Assembly: GCF_051201015.1 (NCBI RefSeq) | Contig: NZ_JBPEHI010000001.1 | Length of the DNA stretch: 64,000 bases | Source of the DNA: Petrimonas sulfuriphila | Lineage (GTDB): Bacteria > Bacteroidota > Bacteroidia > Bacteroidales > Dysgonomonadaceae | Direction: 5' to 3' (one strand) | Shown: positions 51,207 through 60,562 of the stretch, piece after piece | Numbering within the stretch: the first letter of the stretch is position 1 | Layout: every line of letters starts with the position of its first letter | The notes under the pieces: generated by a model | Databases searched by the model: none | What the model was told of the DNA's origin: nothing | The model's input: only the letters and a program-made list of their open reading frames with translations | Translations under genes and position numbers: made by a program

Positions 51207-52097
51207 TTAAAACACATTGTAAAAATCGGGCTTGATACAAATCCCTACGCGCAGTTGCACATCTTTCCGTTTGTATTCGAGCAGGCTATCGCCGGTTCCG
51301 CTGTATAGTTCACCGAAAATATATTGGTTAAACTTCTCTGAGATTTTGTAGCCGGCGGTGAATTTCAGGTTTATGGCTTTTACGCTCTTCCGGAGGCTAT
51401 AGGTGCCCGAGAGCCACCATTGGTTGTCCGAGGTTTTGTAGTCTGCAGTGAAGTATCCTGTTCCCCTGTAATCGTATAAATCGCTGTTGTCTTCTCCCGT
51501 CATGAAAGGGACTGTTATTTTGAAACTGGCCGCGAGGTTGGAGGTGAAAAAATATTTCCCGGAGAGGCCTATCCAGTTGATGCTTCTCGACTCAAGACTG
51601 TCACGGCCGTTGGACTCATGTTCCAACTGCAGAAATATTGCTCCCGTAAGACGGTTGTCAACGATGATGTACCTTCCCAGTCCGATCCCCGGGTTGTAAT
51701 TACTGTCTTTGAATGGGGCAGACTCCCGGTAGATATCCCAAAATGATTTTTGTGTGTAAGTAAGGTAGAGAAAAGAGTTGAAGGGCAACCTGCTTGAAGT
51801 AAGCCTGTGCCTGACGCTAAGTTGAAATTTGGCGTCGGCACTCTCCCTGTCGATACTTCGGTTTAAAGGGATGCCGGTGATAAAATAATTGTCCTTATAG
51901 ATGGAAAAGGGAGGCAATTCGTCCATATAGCTGATGATTTCATCTTCTGTCATGGCCAGATCCTGCCTGTCTTGCGTAAGGCTCTTAATCGGCCATGTTG
52001 TTGAATCGGTACGGCTTGCTTCTAACTGAGCATTTATTTCAGGAATAAATAAAAACAATGCCAGCGTGGCGGATAACAAATTTTTCGTTACCATCAT
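51207..52097 (-). CDS. pldA: Outer-membrane phospholipase A
   Basis: 296 residues with a signal peptide and a 12-strand-type barrel. The OMPLA signature is unmistakable: FLYLTYTQKSFWDIYRESAP, FKDSNYNPGI, and LQLEHESNGRD, which holds the catalytic His and Ser. The following Asn is in SINWIGLSG. OMPLA is normally silent and hydrolyses misplaced outer-leaflet phospholipids when the outer membrane is perturbed. Here it is the last gene of the TetR-controlled operon, 12 bp after the DUF3943 gene, which links it to envelope-lipid export. Repression of pldA by TetR is inference. Confidence 0.93.
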   Translation of the reverse strand: MMVTKNLLSATLALFLFIPEINAQLEASRTDSTTWPIKSLTQDRQDLAMTEDEIISYMDELPPFSIYKDNYFITGIPLNRSIDRESADAKFQLSVRHRLTSSRLPFNSFLYLTYTQKSFWDIYRESAPFKDSNYNPGIGLGRYIIVDNRLTGAIFLQLEHESNGRDSLESRSINWIGLSGKYFFTSNLAASFKITVPFMTGEDNSDLYDYRGTGYFTADYKTSDNQWWLSGTYSLRKSVKAINLKFTAGYKISEKFNQYIFGELYSGTGDSLLEYKRKDVQLRVGICIKPDFYNVF

Positions 52098-52109
52098 GAT
52101 TTAAATTGA

Positions 52110-53537
52110 TCAAACATTTACGCTCATTCCAAAAAAAAGTTCATTTAAGCTGTGCTTCACACTGGAAAAATACGTATACAAGGTGTTCCTGTTGAAACTC
52201 CGGGCCCTAAGCACTACATGAACCCTTTTGTTCAGGCTGTATTTCATGGTTAATCCCAGTAAATTCAGCCTGGTGCTGCTTTTATCGCCTTGTACGTTGA
52301 GGAAATCAATTTCATTTATTGTCAACTGTTTCAGTACTTCGTAGTCATCTACACCTTTCCACGAGAAAAGAAAATAATCCTCAGAGAATAAAGAGATCGT
52401 CAGCCTCTGTTTAAACTGTAAGGAACTGCTCAATTTCAGGCTAAAGCCACTCCCGAAATTATAATCCCTGTCTTCGAGCTTGAAATGATCTGAGGTGCTT
52501 GCTCCCAGGATAATCCCGCTTAAATGAACCGCGAATTGTACTGTGCTTTTGTCCTTTTTCTTCTGAACGATTATTCCCGGGCCAATTGCCGCTGCTTCGG
52601 AGATATAAACCGGTGCCGTATTATTGTTTGTTCTCCCGTTTAGGTCGTAGTAGTTGAAATGCTGGAACAAACCTACAGTTACCCGTGTCTCGTTGTTGTG
52701 AAGCAGTTCCTTGTTGAGCATGAGCCCGAGGGTATTGGCCTGCGTCAGGTGGAGGTAGTTGTTGCCTGCACGGATTTCTCCCGTCAGCCGGAACCAGTCA
52801 TACGGCTTTCCGGCAACAGTTTCAAACAGCTCGCCGTAGAGCAGCTCAATCCCCAGAGCAGATCTCCACATGCTCGGGTTACTGCCGGTAGTACCTGTCG
52901 CTGTTTCTCCGAAATACAGTTCCAGCCAGTAAGAAGGAGCGTGGAGAAAGTTTCCTCTGGATTGGCTTGTTCTCCACGCCTCACCCGTGGTCAGCCGGGT
53001 GATGAGCCGGGTAGGGGCCAGGATGCCGGCAAGAAGCTCCCTGCCCACACGCTCCAGCCCCGTTGTCCGATTATCCAATACCAGATCGGAGAACCGGAAC
53101 AGGGTCTCTCCCAGAGCCGTTCCGCCGATCGTTGTAGCCCACAGGTCGTTTTGAGAGGGCGGTTTTGTCTCCATCAGGTATTCCCACATCAGGCTGCCGG
53201 CCATACTGACAGAGGAAGATTGATAAAACCCCAACCCGTTTGTCCTTGCACTGCTGAAATACATTGACCCGTGGTAGGGATGTCCGATAAAGTTTGTGGA
53301 AAACCTGTTTGTATCCCATACAGGCCATGTCTTTAAATTGGTCCGCATCGACCTTAAATTGATCTGGGCGTATTCATCCTTTAGGATGATCCGGTTGAAC
53401 CCTCTCATCATCATGTTCAAACCTACGTTGATAGAGACAGACTTGCCCTTGTTTTTCTCGGCAACGCTGTCTGTCCTGCCCTGCCCGTAAAGTGGTAGGG
53501 CCAACAACACGCAATATGTCAGTATCGATCTATACAC
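52110..53537 (-). CDS. DUF3943 domain outer-membrane protein
   Basis: 475 residues. Signal peptide (YCVLLALPLYG), then the DUF3943 hallmark FIGHPYHGSMYFSSARTNGL near 85-104 and GTALGETLFRFSDLVLDN. Many alternating amphipathic strands follow, ending in a terminal aromatic-valine pattern (ELFFGMSVNV), consistent with a beta-barrel. The function is unknown. It lies between the ABC permease (5 bp upstream) and pldA, so it probably serves the outer-membrane side of the same system. Confidence 0.85.
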   Translation of the reverse strand: MYRSILTYCVLLALPLYGQGRTDSVAEKNKGKSVSINVGLNMMMRGFNRIILKDEYAQINLRSMRTNLKTWPVWDTNRFSTNFIGHPYHGSMYFSSARTNGLGFYQSSSVSMAGSLMWEYLMETKPPSQNDLWATTIGGTALGETLFRFSDLVLDNRTTGLERVGRELLAGILAPTRLITRLTTGEAWRTSQSRGNFLHAPSYWLELYFGETATGTTGSNPSMWRSALGIELLYGELFETVAGKPYDWFRLTGEIRAGNNYLHLTQANTLGLMLNKELLHNNETRVTVGLFQHFNYYDLNGRTNNNTAPVYISEAAAIGPGIIVQKKKDKSTVQFAVHLSGIILGASTSDHFKLEDRDYNFGSGFSLKLSSSLQFKQRLTISLFSEDYFLFSWKGVDDYEVLKQLTINEIDFLNVQGDKSSTRLNLLGLTMKYSLNKRVHVVLRARSFNRNTLYTYFSSVKHSLNELFFGMSVNV

Positions 53538-53542
53538 CCACG

Positions 53543-54679
53543 TTATCCTCTCTTTCTATAACTGAATACTGCCCATCCATTCAATACTACGGCTATTGCT
53601 CCCAATGCCAGCAGGTTCCCGGAGACATCAGCCAGGCTGCTGCCGTTCAGGTAAAGCATCCGGAAGGCTGTCGTCAGGTAGTTGAAAGGGTTGATGGCCG
53701 CGATTGCCTGAGCCCATGCGGGCATGCTTGAGACCGGGGTGAACATGCCTCCCAGCAGGACCAGGATCAGGATAAAGAACATCACCAGGAAACTGGCCTG
53801 TTGCATGGTCTCCGAATAGTTGGAAATAATGATTCCCAGGCCCGACACGGAGAGGATAAAGACAATGGCCGAAATAAGCACTGCCACCACTCCTCCGCCG
53901 GGCCATAGGCCGTAGATCAGAAACGACAGGGTAATGGAGATAATCATCACAACGAGGCCGACGGCCCAGTAAGGTATCAGTTTGGCAAGGATAAAATTCA
54001 TCTTGCTTATCGGTGTCACGTTGATCTGGTTAATGGTGCCGTTCTCTTTTTCCATTACAATATTGAGTGCCGGCAGAATGCCACACAGAATCGTAAGCAA
54101 CAGCACCATGAAGCCCGGGATCATAAATTTTTTGTAATCCAGTGCGGGGTTGTACTTGTACTGCGGGACAATATTCATCTTCTTCAGGCGCATGAAGGAC
54201 ACCCGTGTTTGGGGCGGCAGTGTCTGCGTCAATTCCCCGCGCAGCTCCGACGAAAAATCGTTTACGATTTGCATGACATAATTGCTGCCCAACAGCCCTT
54301 GAGTCCCGTTTACCGAGTTCACAGCAACCCCTACACCCGACTCTCTTCTTTTCACCAGATCCACATCAAACGAAGCGGGTATCTCCACGATCATATCGGT
54401 TTCGTCGTTTTCCATATTCAGCATCGCCGCATTGTAATCGGATGGGGTGTCGTGCAAAATAAAGTACTGTGAAGCAGCTATTTTGTCGGTTAGTCTTTTG
54501 GAATAGACGCTTTTGCTGTGATCAACCACATCCACGCGGATGTTTTTTATCTCAAAACTTACTGCCCACGGGAAAACCAGCAACACCATGGTGGGAAACA
54601 ACACGATAAGCCTTGGAATCAATGGATTCCTGAACATCTGTTTAAATTCTTTTTCTATGAGGAATTTTAATGTCTTCAT
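53543..54679 (-). CDS. ABC-2 type transport permease (YhhJ/YbhR-like), distal copy
   Basis: 378 residues. A single N-terminal helix (FPTMVLLVFPWAVSF) is followed by a large extracytoplasmic domain (about 45-180) and five more helices (FMIPGFMVLLLTILCGILPA, KLIPYWAVGLVVMIISITLS, VLISAIVFILSVSGLGIIIS, FLVMFFILILVLLGGMFTPV, and a final one). This is the layout of half of the YbhS/YbhR pair. It starts 14 bp after the other permease, with which it should form a heterodimeric channel energised by the two upstream ATPases. Confidence 0.9.
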   Translation of the reverse strand: MKTLKFLIEKEFKQMFRNPLIPRLIVLFPTMVLLVFPWAVSFEIKNIRVDVVDHSKSVYSKRLTDKIAASQYFILHDTPSDYNAAMLNMENDETDMIVEIPASFDVDLVKRRESGVGVAVNSVNGTQGLLGSNYVMQIVNDFSSELRGELTQTLPPQTRVSFMRLKKMNIVPQYKYNPALDYKKFMIPGFMVLLLTILCGILPALNIVMEKENGTINQINVTPISKMNFILAKLIPYWAVGLVVMIISITLSFLIYGLWPGGGVVAVLISAIVFILSVSGLGIIISNYSETMQQASFLVMFFILILVLLGGMFTPVSSMPAWAQAIAAINPFNYLTTAFRMLYLNGSSLADVSGNLLALGAIAVVLNGWAVFSYRKRG

Positions 54680-54693
54680 TCGGATTCTATTTT

Positions 54694-55800
54694 TTACTCC
54701 AGCCTCTTTTTAGTCTTCATAATGGCAACTCCCAGCAGAAACAGCGTCATTCCCGCTAATACGAGCATTTCTTTCCAGGCTATGGTCATTCCCAGTCCCT
54801 GGATCATCACTTTTCTCACGGCTTCAATAAACCAACGTGCTGGTACTATGGCCGACAGTGCCTGCAATGCCCCGGGCATGTTATCTACCGGGAAGATCAT
54901 CCCTGATAGCATAAGCACGGGAATCATGGCGGTGATAGCCGAGAAGATGACCGCATTGACTTGTTTGTCTACCAGTGTGGAAACGGTCAATCCATATGAC
55001 AAAGTTAGGGTTATGTAGAGGATAGCAACGAAAAACAGCAACAGGAGGCTGCCGTTGACAGGCACGTCCAGCACAAAATAGCTCAGAAGCAGAATAATGA
55101 CAAAGTCGATAAAAGAGATCACCATATAGGGAATAGTCTTTGCGAAGATCATGGTTCCCTGTTTCAACGGCGATGCGAGGAGTACCTCCATGGTCCCTCT
55201 CTCTTTTTCACGGACGATTGACACCGAGGTCATGATGGTGCAAATGATCATCAGTACCAACCCCATGATGCCCGGTACAAACATATAGGATGATTTCATC
55301 AGCGGATTGTAGATCATCCGGTTCTCAGTCTGGATCTGAAACGGTATCTGTATCAAGTCGGTTTGTTCCCGTTGAAATCCCGCTATGATAGCCGTGGCAT
55401 AGGTTGCCGCGATGGAGCCCCGGTTTGGGTCGGAACTGTTGGAAAGCAGTTGTACGTCAGCTTCTCCCGAGTGCACCAACTCCTCCTGGAAGTTTTGCTG
55501 AAAGACCACTGCCAGATCGAGCTCACCTTTCCGCATCGACTCTTCCATTTCATCCATGGTTTGAACGCTTCCCCGATAATTGAAGTAGGAGTTCTGCCGT
55601 ATCCGTTCCGCGATGCCCGTGGTGAAAGCATCGGGAGTGGGGTCGTAGACGGCCACACGAATGTTCTGTACCTCCATGTTTACGGCAAAGCCGAACAACA
55701 GAACTTCCACTACAGGCATCCCCAGGATTATCAGCAAGGTCCTGTTGTCCCGGATGATATGCCGGAACTCTTTTTTTACAAATGCTATAAATTGTTTCAT
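54694..55800 (-). CDS. ABC-2 type transport permease (YbhS-like), proximal copy
   Basis: 368 residues, same layout as its neighbour. It has an N-terminal helix (TLLIILGMPVVEVLLFGFAV) and an extracytoplasmic domain (VAVYDPTPDAFTTGIAERIR ...). Helices follow, including VPGIMGLVLMIICTIMTSVS, the coupling loop EKERGTMEVLLASPL, YMVISFIDFVIILLLSYFVL and a final helix MLVLAGMTLFLLGVAIM. Its start overlaps the ATPase stop as TAATG, indicating translational coupling. The substrate is unknown. In this context drugs or lipids are plausible. Confidence 0.9.
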   Translation of the reverse strand: MKQFIAFVKKEFRHIIRDNRTLLIILGMPVVEVLLFGFAVNMEVQNIRVAVYDPTPDAFTTGIAERIRQNSYFNYRGSVQTMDEMEESMRKGELDLAVVFQQNFQEELVHSGEADVQLLSNSSDPNRGSIAATYATAIIAGFQREQTDLIQIPFQIQTENRMIYNPLMKSSYMFVPGIMGLVLMIICTIMTSVSIVREKERGTMEVLLASPLKQGTMIFAKTIPYMVISFIDFVIILLLSYFVLDVPVNGSLLLLFFVAILYITLTLSYGLTVSTLVDKQVNAVIFSAITAMIPVLMLSGMIFPVDNMPGALQALSAIVPARWFIEAVRKVMIQGLGMTIAWKEMLVLAGMTLFLLGVAIMKTKKRLE

Positions 55801-56540
55801 TAGTCCCCCCTCTTTGCTTTACGTGCCAATTGTCGAAATACCTCATCCATGGAGTCGGCGCTGAACCTGCGGCGCAACTCGGCCGGTGTGTCCAAGGCGT
55901 CGATACGGCCATCCACCATGATCGATACCCTGTTGCAGTATTCAGCTTCGTCCATGTAGTGCGTGGTTACAAAAACGGTGATCCCCCGGTCGGCCGCATC
56001 GTAGATCATCTCCCAGAACTGCCGACGCATGGCCGGGTCAACTCCGCCCGTAGGTTCATCCAGAAAGACAATCCTGGGCTCATGAAAGATGGCCACGGAA
56101 AAAGCCAGTTTTTGTTTCCATCCCAAGGGGAGGTATTTCACCAGGGTGTTGCGCTCCTGTTCAAAATCCAATTGCTTCAACAACTCGTTCGTCTTTTCCC
56201 CAATTGTTTTATCAGATAACCCGTAGATACCCCCGAACAGGCGGATATTCTCCCAAACTTTCAGGTCTTCGTACAGGGAGAATTTCTGGCTCATGTATCC
56301 TATATTCCGTTTAATCCGTTCATTTTCTTTAATGATATCATAACCAGCCACGGTTCCTTCTCCTGCCGTCGGCATGCTGATACCGCAAAGCATTTGCATG
56401 GCAGTGGTTTTACCCGCGCCGTTGGCACCCAGAAAACCAAAAATCTCACCTTCCTTCACATCAAAAGAGATGCGGTCCACGGCCGTGAAATTGCCAAACT
56501 TTTTTGTCAGGTTGTTTACCTCGATAACTTTTTTGCTCAT
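55800..56540 (-). CDS. ABC transporter ATPase, second nucleotide-binding subunit (YbhF C-half-like)
   Basis: 246 residues. Walker A GANGAGKTTAMQ is near 35-46, Walker B VFLDEPTGGVDP, and the switch His FVTTHYMDEAEYC. The signature motif reads LPLGWKQKLAF instead of LSGGQ. In my recollection that is a feature of the second ATPase half of YbhF-type exporters, so it is a family trait and not damage. It pairs with the ATPase encoded 3 bp upstream to power the two permeases. Confidence 0.9.
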   Translation of the reverse strand: MSKKVIEVNNLTKKFGNFTAVDRISFDVKEGEIFGFLGANGAGKTTAMQMLCGISMPTAGEGTVAGYDIIKENERIKRNIGYMSQKFSLYEDLKVWENIRLFGGIYGLSDKTIGEKTNELLKQLDFEQERNTLVKYLPLGWKQKLAFSVAIFHEPRIVFLDEPTGGVDPAMRRQFWEMIYDAADRGITVFVTTHYMDEAEYCNRVSIMVDGRIDALDTPAELRRRFSADSMDEVFRQLARKAKRGD

Positions 56541-56543
56541 GTC

Positions 56544-57449
56544 CTAACTTGTCAATGCCATAAAACAATCCTCCACAGTGGGCGCTATGGGAGCGATACG
56601 TACGTCGTTGAATTTTTTGTTCGCCAGGTATCGCTTCAACTCTTCCGTCTGCAGGCTTTTTTCTACGGTGATGTGAATCTTGTCGCCAAACGCGAAACTG
56701 CTCTTTACCTTATCGTGAGCGCGCAGCTCACCGAGCAGTGCCGACATGCCGGTTCCTTCCACTGCCCAGAGTATCTCCGGATAATCATCGATAATTCCTT
56801 GTGGGGTGTCGCTTGCAATAAATTCCCCTTCACGAATCAGCGCTATCCTGTCGCAACGGCTCGCTTCATCCATATATGCTGTCGACACCAGAATGGTAAT
56901 CCCCTGCTCCTTCAGCCGCCCCAGCATATCCCAGAACTCCTTTCTTGAGACCGGGTCTACCCCTGTGGTCGGCTCGTCCAGGATCAGGATCTCCGGTTTA
57001 TGGATCAGTGCGCAGCTAAGGGCCAGCTTCTGTTTCATTCCGCCCGAGAGCGCTCCGGCACGCCGTTTTTTAAAGGGCTCGATTTGTTGGTAAATATCTT
57101 TGATCAGGTGGTAGTTCTCTTCTACGGTTGTATTGAAGAGCGTGGCGAAAAATACCAGGTTCTCCTCCACGCTCAGATCCTGATAGAGTGAGAACCGGCC
57201 CGGCATGTAACCGATAATCTGTCGTATCTTCCGGTAATCCTTCACCACGTCGTGCCCATTCATTATTGCCGAACCGCTATCGGGCAGGATCAGTGATGCC
57301 AGGATCCGGAAGAGTGATGATTTGCCGGCTCCGTCCGGACCAATCACACCGAATATCTCCCCGTCATCTACTGTGAAAGAGATGCTGTTCAGGGCATTCA
57401 CCTTACCCTGCCTGCCGTAACTTTTATGTAAATCCTTTACTTCAATCAT
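56544..57449 (-). CDS. ABC transporter ATPase, first nucleotide-binding subunit (YbhF N-half-like)
   Basis: 301 residues. Walker A GPDGAGKSSLFR near 37-48, a standard signature ALSGGMKQKLALSCAL, Walker B ILILDEPTTGVDP and the switch segment LVSTAYMDEASRC. A C-terminal extension of about 70 residues follows, as in drug-export ATPases. In E. coli YbhF the two ATPase halves are fused; here they are separate genes. It starts 12 bp after the membrane fusion protein gene. Confidence 0.9.
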   Translation of the reverse strand: MIEVKDLHKSYGRQGKVNALNSISFTVDDGEIFGVIGPDGAGKSSLFRILASLILPDSGSAIMNGHDVVKDYRKIRQIIGYMPGRFSLYQDLSVEENLVFFATLFNTTVEENYHLIKDIYQQIEPFKKRRAGALSGGMKQKLALSCALIHKPEILILDEPTTGVDPVSRKEFWDMLGRLKEQGITILVSTAYMDEASRCDRIALIREGEFIASDTPQGIIDDYPEILWAVEGTGMSALLGELRAHDKVKSSFAFGDKIHITVEKSLQTEELKRYLANKKFNDVRIAPIAPTVEDCFMALTS

Positions 57450-57461
57450 TTTTGTTGCAAA

Positions 57462-58358
57462 TTAAAGCTTAACCTCTCCATACATGCCGATCTTCAGGAA
57501 ACCATCGTTCGGGACGGCAATTTTCAGCGCATACACTAAGTTAGCCCGTTCATTCTTGGTCTGAATGGTCTTGGGAGTAAACTCCGATTTATCGGATATC
57601 CAGTTGATCCGGCCCTTGTATGACTTCATTCCGCCGTGCCCGTCGTCAACCCGTACCGTCACCTCACCGTTCAGTTTGATTTGTGCCAGCTGATCATTTG
57701 TCACGTAGGCCCTCAGGAATAGGATTCCGGTATCGGCAATTTTGAATAGGGGAGTACCTATGGTAGCCAGCTCACCTGCCTCTGCATATCTGTTGAGTAC
57801 GGTCCCCGAAATAGGGCTGACGATACGGGTCTTGTCCAGTTGATCTTCCAGTTGTGCGACCTGAATATCGAGCGTGGAGCTTTGTGCGGAAATATTATCA
57901 CTGCTTTTTTGTAATGTGGATGTCAGCGCCGATAGCTGCCTCCTCACAACCTCCAATTGGGAGTCAATGTCGTCCAGCTGTTTCTGATTGGCGGCATTGG
58001 CGGTAACCAATCTCCCTAACCGTGCTTTTTCCCGCTCCAATGATTTGATTTGCTCCTGTAAAGCTGCCGTCTGCGCTTTTATATCGGGCTGCTGGGCACG
58101 GACACCTTTCGCCTTGGAGAGCAAGGACATTTTTTGCAGATAGAGCTGGGTGCTGTCGATGAGTCCCACTTCTTGCCCTTGTTCCAGCTGATCTCCCTCA
58201 TTCAGCCCCAGCTCTAAAATGCGTCCATTCGCCTGTGATGAGACGATAATTTCCGTTGCTTCAAACGATCCGGTAGCGTCATAGTCGCCTTTGCCGTTGC
58301 TGCATGAAAAGAGCAGGAACAAGGCGGATAATGTTGTTATTAATCTAAATAGTTTCAT
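57462..58358 (-). CDS. HlyD/YbhG-like membrane fusion (periplasmic adaptor) lipoprotein
   Basis: 298 residues. Signal peptide with lipobox (LSALFLLFSC, Cys20). A lipoyl/barrel-sandwich half (VSSQANGRILELGLNEGDQL) is followed by a long coiled-coil hairpin (about 80-180, heptads such as LQEQIKSLEREKARLGRLV), the second lipoyl half (ISGTVLNRYAEAGELATIG) and a beta-barrel domain. It bridges the ABC permeases to the TolC channel. It is separated from tolC by 226 bp that hold a large inverted-repeat element, the only big gap in the operon. Confidence 0.9.
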   Translation of the reverse strand: MKLFRLITTLSALFLLFSCSNGKGDYDATGSFEATEIIVSSQANGRILELGLNEGDQLEQGQEVGLIDSTQLYLQKMSLLSKAKGVRAQQPDIKAQTAALQEQIKSLEREKARLGRLVTANAANQKQLDDIDSQLEVVRRQLSALTSTLQKSSDNISAQSSTLDIQVAQLEDQLDKTRIVSPISGTVLNRYAEAGELATIGTPLFKIADTGILFLRAYVTNDQLAQIKLNGEVTVRVDDGHGGMKSYKGRINWISDKSEFTPKTIQTKNERANLVYALKIAVPNDGFLKIGMYGEVKL

Positions 58359-58405
58359 CGTTTAATGTTGTTTTATTGAATTTTAGTAGATATCCTCAGA
58401 TAGCT

Positions 58406-58569
58406 TATGCGACTAAAACAGAGACCTTTTAGCTATTTTACGGGGTACCCATAGCTCGCGATAAACGTAAAAAAGAGTAGTTGTTTGAGCGAAGCGAGTT
58501 TCTACTCTTTTAGTTGACACGAGCGAGAATGGGTCGCAAAATATCGTCAGACGATGATTTAGTCACATA
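58406..58569. repeat. Nested imperfect inverted repeat, candidate MITE or structured RNA
   Basis: About 164 bp that fold on themselves at four levels. ATGCGACTAAA 58407-58417 pairs with TTTAGTCACAT 58558-58568. TATTTTACG with CGCAAAATA lies around 58434-58442 / 58535-58543, ACCCAT 58447-58452 pairs with ATGGGT 58529-58534, GCTCGC pairs with GCGAG, and the inner stem AAAAGAGTAG 58471-58480 / CTACTCTTTT 58502-58511 is perfect. It occupies nearly all of the gap between tolC and the adaptor gene, inside an otherwise tight operon. No ORF is present. Confidence 0.75.
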
Positions 58570-58584
58570 TAGACAGCCTCCATT

Positions 58585-59865
58585 TTATTGATTTATTGTA
58601 TGTTTCAGTGAGTAGATCGACATGAGGTATTGAATTTCATGCAATCTTTTAGCTTGTTTGACTGCCTCCTCGGTATTGATTTCCTTCATCAGGTCGGATA
58701 CCGTCAGGGTGCCGTTTTCCACTTTCACCTCAGCCGCTTCACGGATTAATGTCTGATGGCGTATAATCTCGTTGTCATCCGTCATGGTCCTTCTGTATTT
58801 CTCAATCTCCATCTCTTGCTGCGGTATCTGTGTATTCAGGTTATACAGGAAGGTCTCCCTCTGTATATTCACCTTCTGTCTCTGCAAATCGATCTTCTTC
58901 TTGTCGTTATTTAGCGTATACAAATTACTGAAGTTCCAGGTGAGCCGGATCCCACCTGAAAAGTAAGGCGAAAAATCAGTATCGAACATATTCAGCCCCG
59001 GTTTTCCGTAACCTCCCTGCGCAAAGGCTCCCAGTTTGGGCATGTTTCTGGCTTTCAAAAGTGATCGTTGCGATTCAATAGCCACCTCCTGAGCGTCGAA
59101 CATTTTCAGTTCCGGCCGGTTGATGCTGGGGGACATCAGCTCGGCATCCGGATCAGGTTTCGTAAAGGTCATGTCCTTGTCGAGGGATTCTCCTGCCAGT
59201 ACCGATAGCATCCGGACATAAGCATCCAATGTAGACTCCAGCTGAATTCTTTGTTGGCCCGTTTTTAACTGCTCTACCTTTACGACACTCAAATCGGCTT
59301 CATTAGCCACGCCGTTCTGCACAAAGGTCTGCACATTCTTGTAGTTACGCTGCAGTTCACTCTCCAGAATCTCCTGTTGTTGTAGATTGCCTTTCATCAG
59401 CAGTATACCGAAATAGAGGTTGTTCACACGCTCCCTCAAGGCGTAAATCTCTGTCTCCAATTGTTTTTTCTCCAATTCCGCATTGGCTTTCAGGCTTTTT
59501 TTCTGTGCAGAGACATTCCCTCCGTCCCAGATAAGCTGGTTCAGTTCGGCTACCACCCGGTATTGATCCTGGTCGGGAACGGGAATTTCGAGGGGCGGCA
59601 TCCCTTCCGGCAAATCAATATCGATATGGGTTACGTCTGACTGCCAGGTAGCCTGTGCACTTAGCGTTCCCTGTGGCAGAAAGGCCCGGTTGGCATTGGA
59701 TATGCTGAAGTCCTTCGTCTTTTCAATAATGTCATACTGAGCAACGGCAGGGTAATTGGATTCTGCCTTCTTTTGTATCTCATCGAGCGTGATAACCTGT
59801 GACGATACAAGCGAACTGTTCAGCCAGATCAATGCTGCAAAAAAGAGGAATATTTTTAATCTCAT
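58585..59865 (-). CDS. TolC family outer-membrane efflux protein
   Basis: 426 residues, the usual length. The signal peptide is clear (FLFFAALIWLNSSLVSSQ). Two structural repeats of long helices (about 30-215 and 230-420) contain the family segments LNQLIWDGGNVSAQKKSL and LTWNFSNLYTLNNDKKKIDL. It forms the trimeric outer-membrane duct for the ABC exporter encoded downstream. It follows the TetR regulator gene by 37 bp. Confidence 0.92.
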   Translation of the reverse strand: MRLKIFLFFAALIWLNSSLVSSQVITLDEIQKKAESNYPAVAQYDIIEKTKDFSISNANRAFLPQGTLSAQATWQSDVTHIDIDLPEGMPPLEIPVPDQDQYRVVAELNQLIWDGGNVSAQKKSLKANAELEKKQLETEIYALRERVNNLYFGILLMKGNLQQQEILESELQRNYKNVQTFVQNGVANEADLSVVKVEQLKTGQQRIQLESTLDAYVRMLSVLAGESLDKDMTFTKPDPDAELMSPSINRPELKMFDAQEVAIESQRSLLKARNMPKLGAFAQGGYGKPGLNMFDTDFSPYFSGGIRLTWNFSNLYTLNNDKKKIDLQRQKVNIQRETFLYNLNTQIPQQEMEIEKYRRTMTDDNEIIRHQTLIREAAEVKVENGTLTVSDLMKEINTEEAVKQAKRLHEIQYLMSIYSLKHTINQ

Positions 59866-59902
59866 GTTCTTATTTGTTTATTTGTTTATTGTTGTAATCC
59901 GT

Positions 59903-60502
59903 TTAATCTGTACGCTCCTTCAGAAGCAGCAACAGTGAGCCCGCCAAAGATTCGATGCTCTGTGCCACATCCGATTCAAAATTGCTTATCTTCCACCTGA
60001 ACAGTTGATGCCTGAAGGCAGGAATGATAATCTCCACGATCTGCTCCGACGTCAGCGAACGGGTTATAAGGCCTTTTTTCTGGCCTTCGCCTATAATGGT
60101 TCGTACATGTTTCGTTAAATTATTCATCAGCTGAAGAATTCTCTCTCCAATCCGGGCACTCTCATTCATCAGCCCTTCAGAAAAGACAGCAACCACATAG
60201 AATGGGTTCTCCATAAAATATGTGGTCAGTTTTCTGAAAAGTGCCGTAAAATCTTTTTCAAAATCTCCCGATGCGGAAGATTCTTTAAAAATCTTGTTCA
60301 CAGTTTCATTCAAGTATTTCAACAAAGTGATGATGATTTCTTCCTTACTTGAAAAATGCCTGTAAATAGCACTTTCGGAGAAATTCATCTCCAAAGCCAG
60401 ATTTTTGATCGTCAGGCCGTTTAAACCCGAAGTTGTGAGGAGTTTCCCAGTTGCCTCGATAATTTCCAGTTGCCTCGGTTTAATGTTCATTGTTACTATC
60501 AT
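59903..60502 (-). CDS. TetR/AcrR family transcriptional regulator
   Basis: 199 residues. The N-terminal HTH (RQLEIIEATGKLLTTSGLNG, LTIKNLALEMNFSESAIYRH, FSSKEEIIITLL) is canonical. The C-terminal ligand domain has no recognised class. Met5 is an alternative start (MIVTM). It lies inside the operon, third gene from the promoter. An inverted repeat GTGAGcaatcaCTCAC overlapping the -7 box of that promoter is a good candidate for its operator, so it should repress the whole unit, including itself, until a ligand (perhaps a lipid or drug) binds. Confidence 0.92.
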   Translation of the reverse strand: MIVTMNIKPRQLEIIEATGKLLTTSGLNGLTIKNLALEMNFSESAIYRHFSSKEEIIITLLKYLNETVNKIFKESSASGDFEKDFTALFRKLTTYFMENPFYVVAVFSEGLMNESARIGERILQLMNNLTKHVRTIIGEGQKKGLITRSLTSEQIVEIIIPAFRHQLFRWKISNFESDVAQSIESLAGSLLLLLKERTD

Positions 60503-60562
60503 TGTTCATCCTTTTTTAGTAGTAAAGAATTGTTTTATTCCTGGTTGGCAGAGAATCAGCGT

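Noticed and set aside
55800..56540. Suspected inactive ATPase because the ABC signature reads LPLGW
   Set aside because: Walker A, Walker B and the switch His are intact, and this variant is, to my recollection, usual in the second ATPase of YbhF-type systems.
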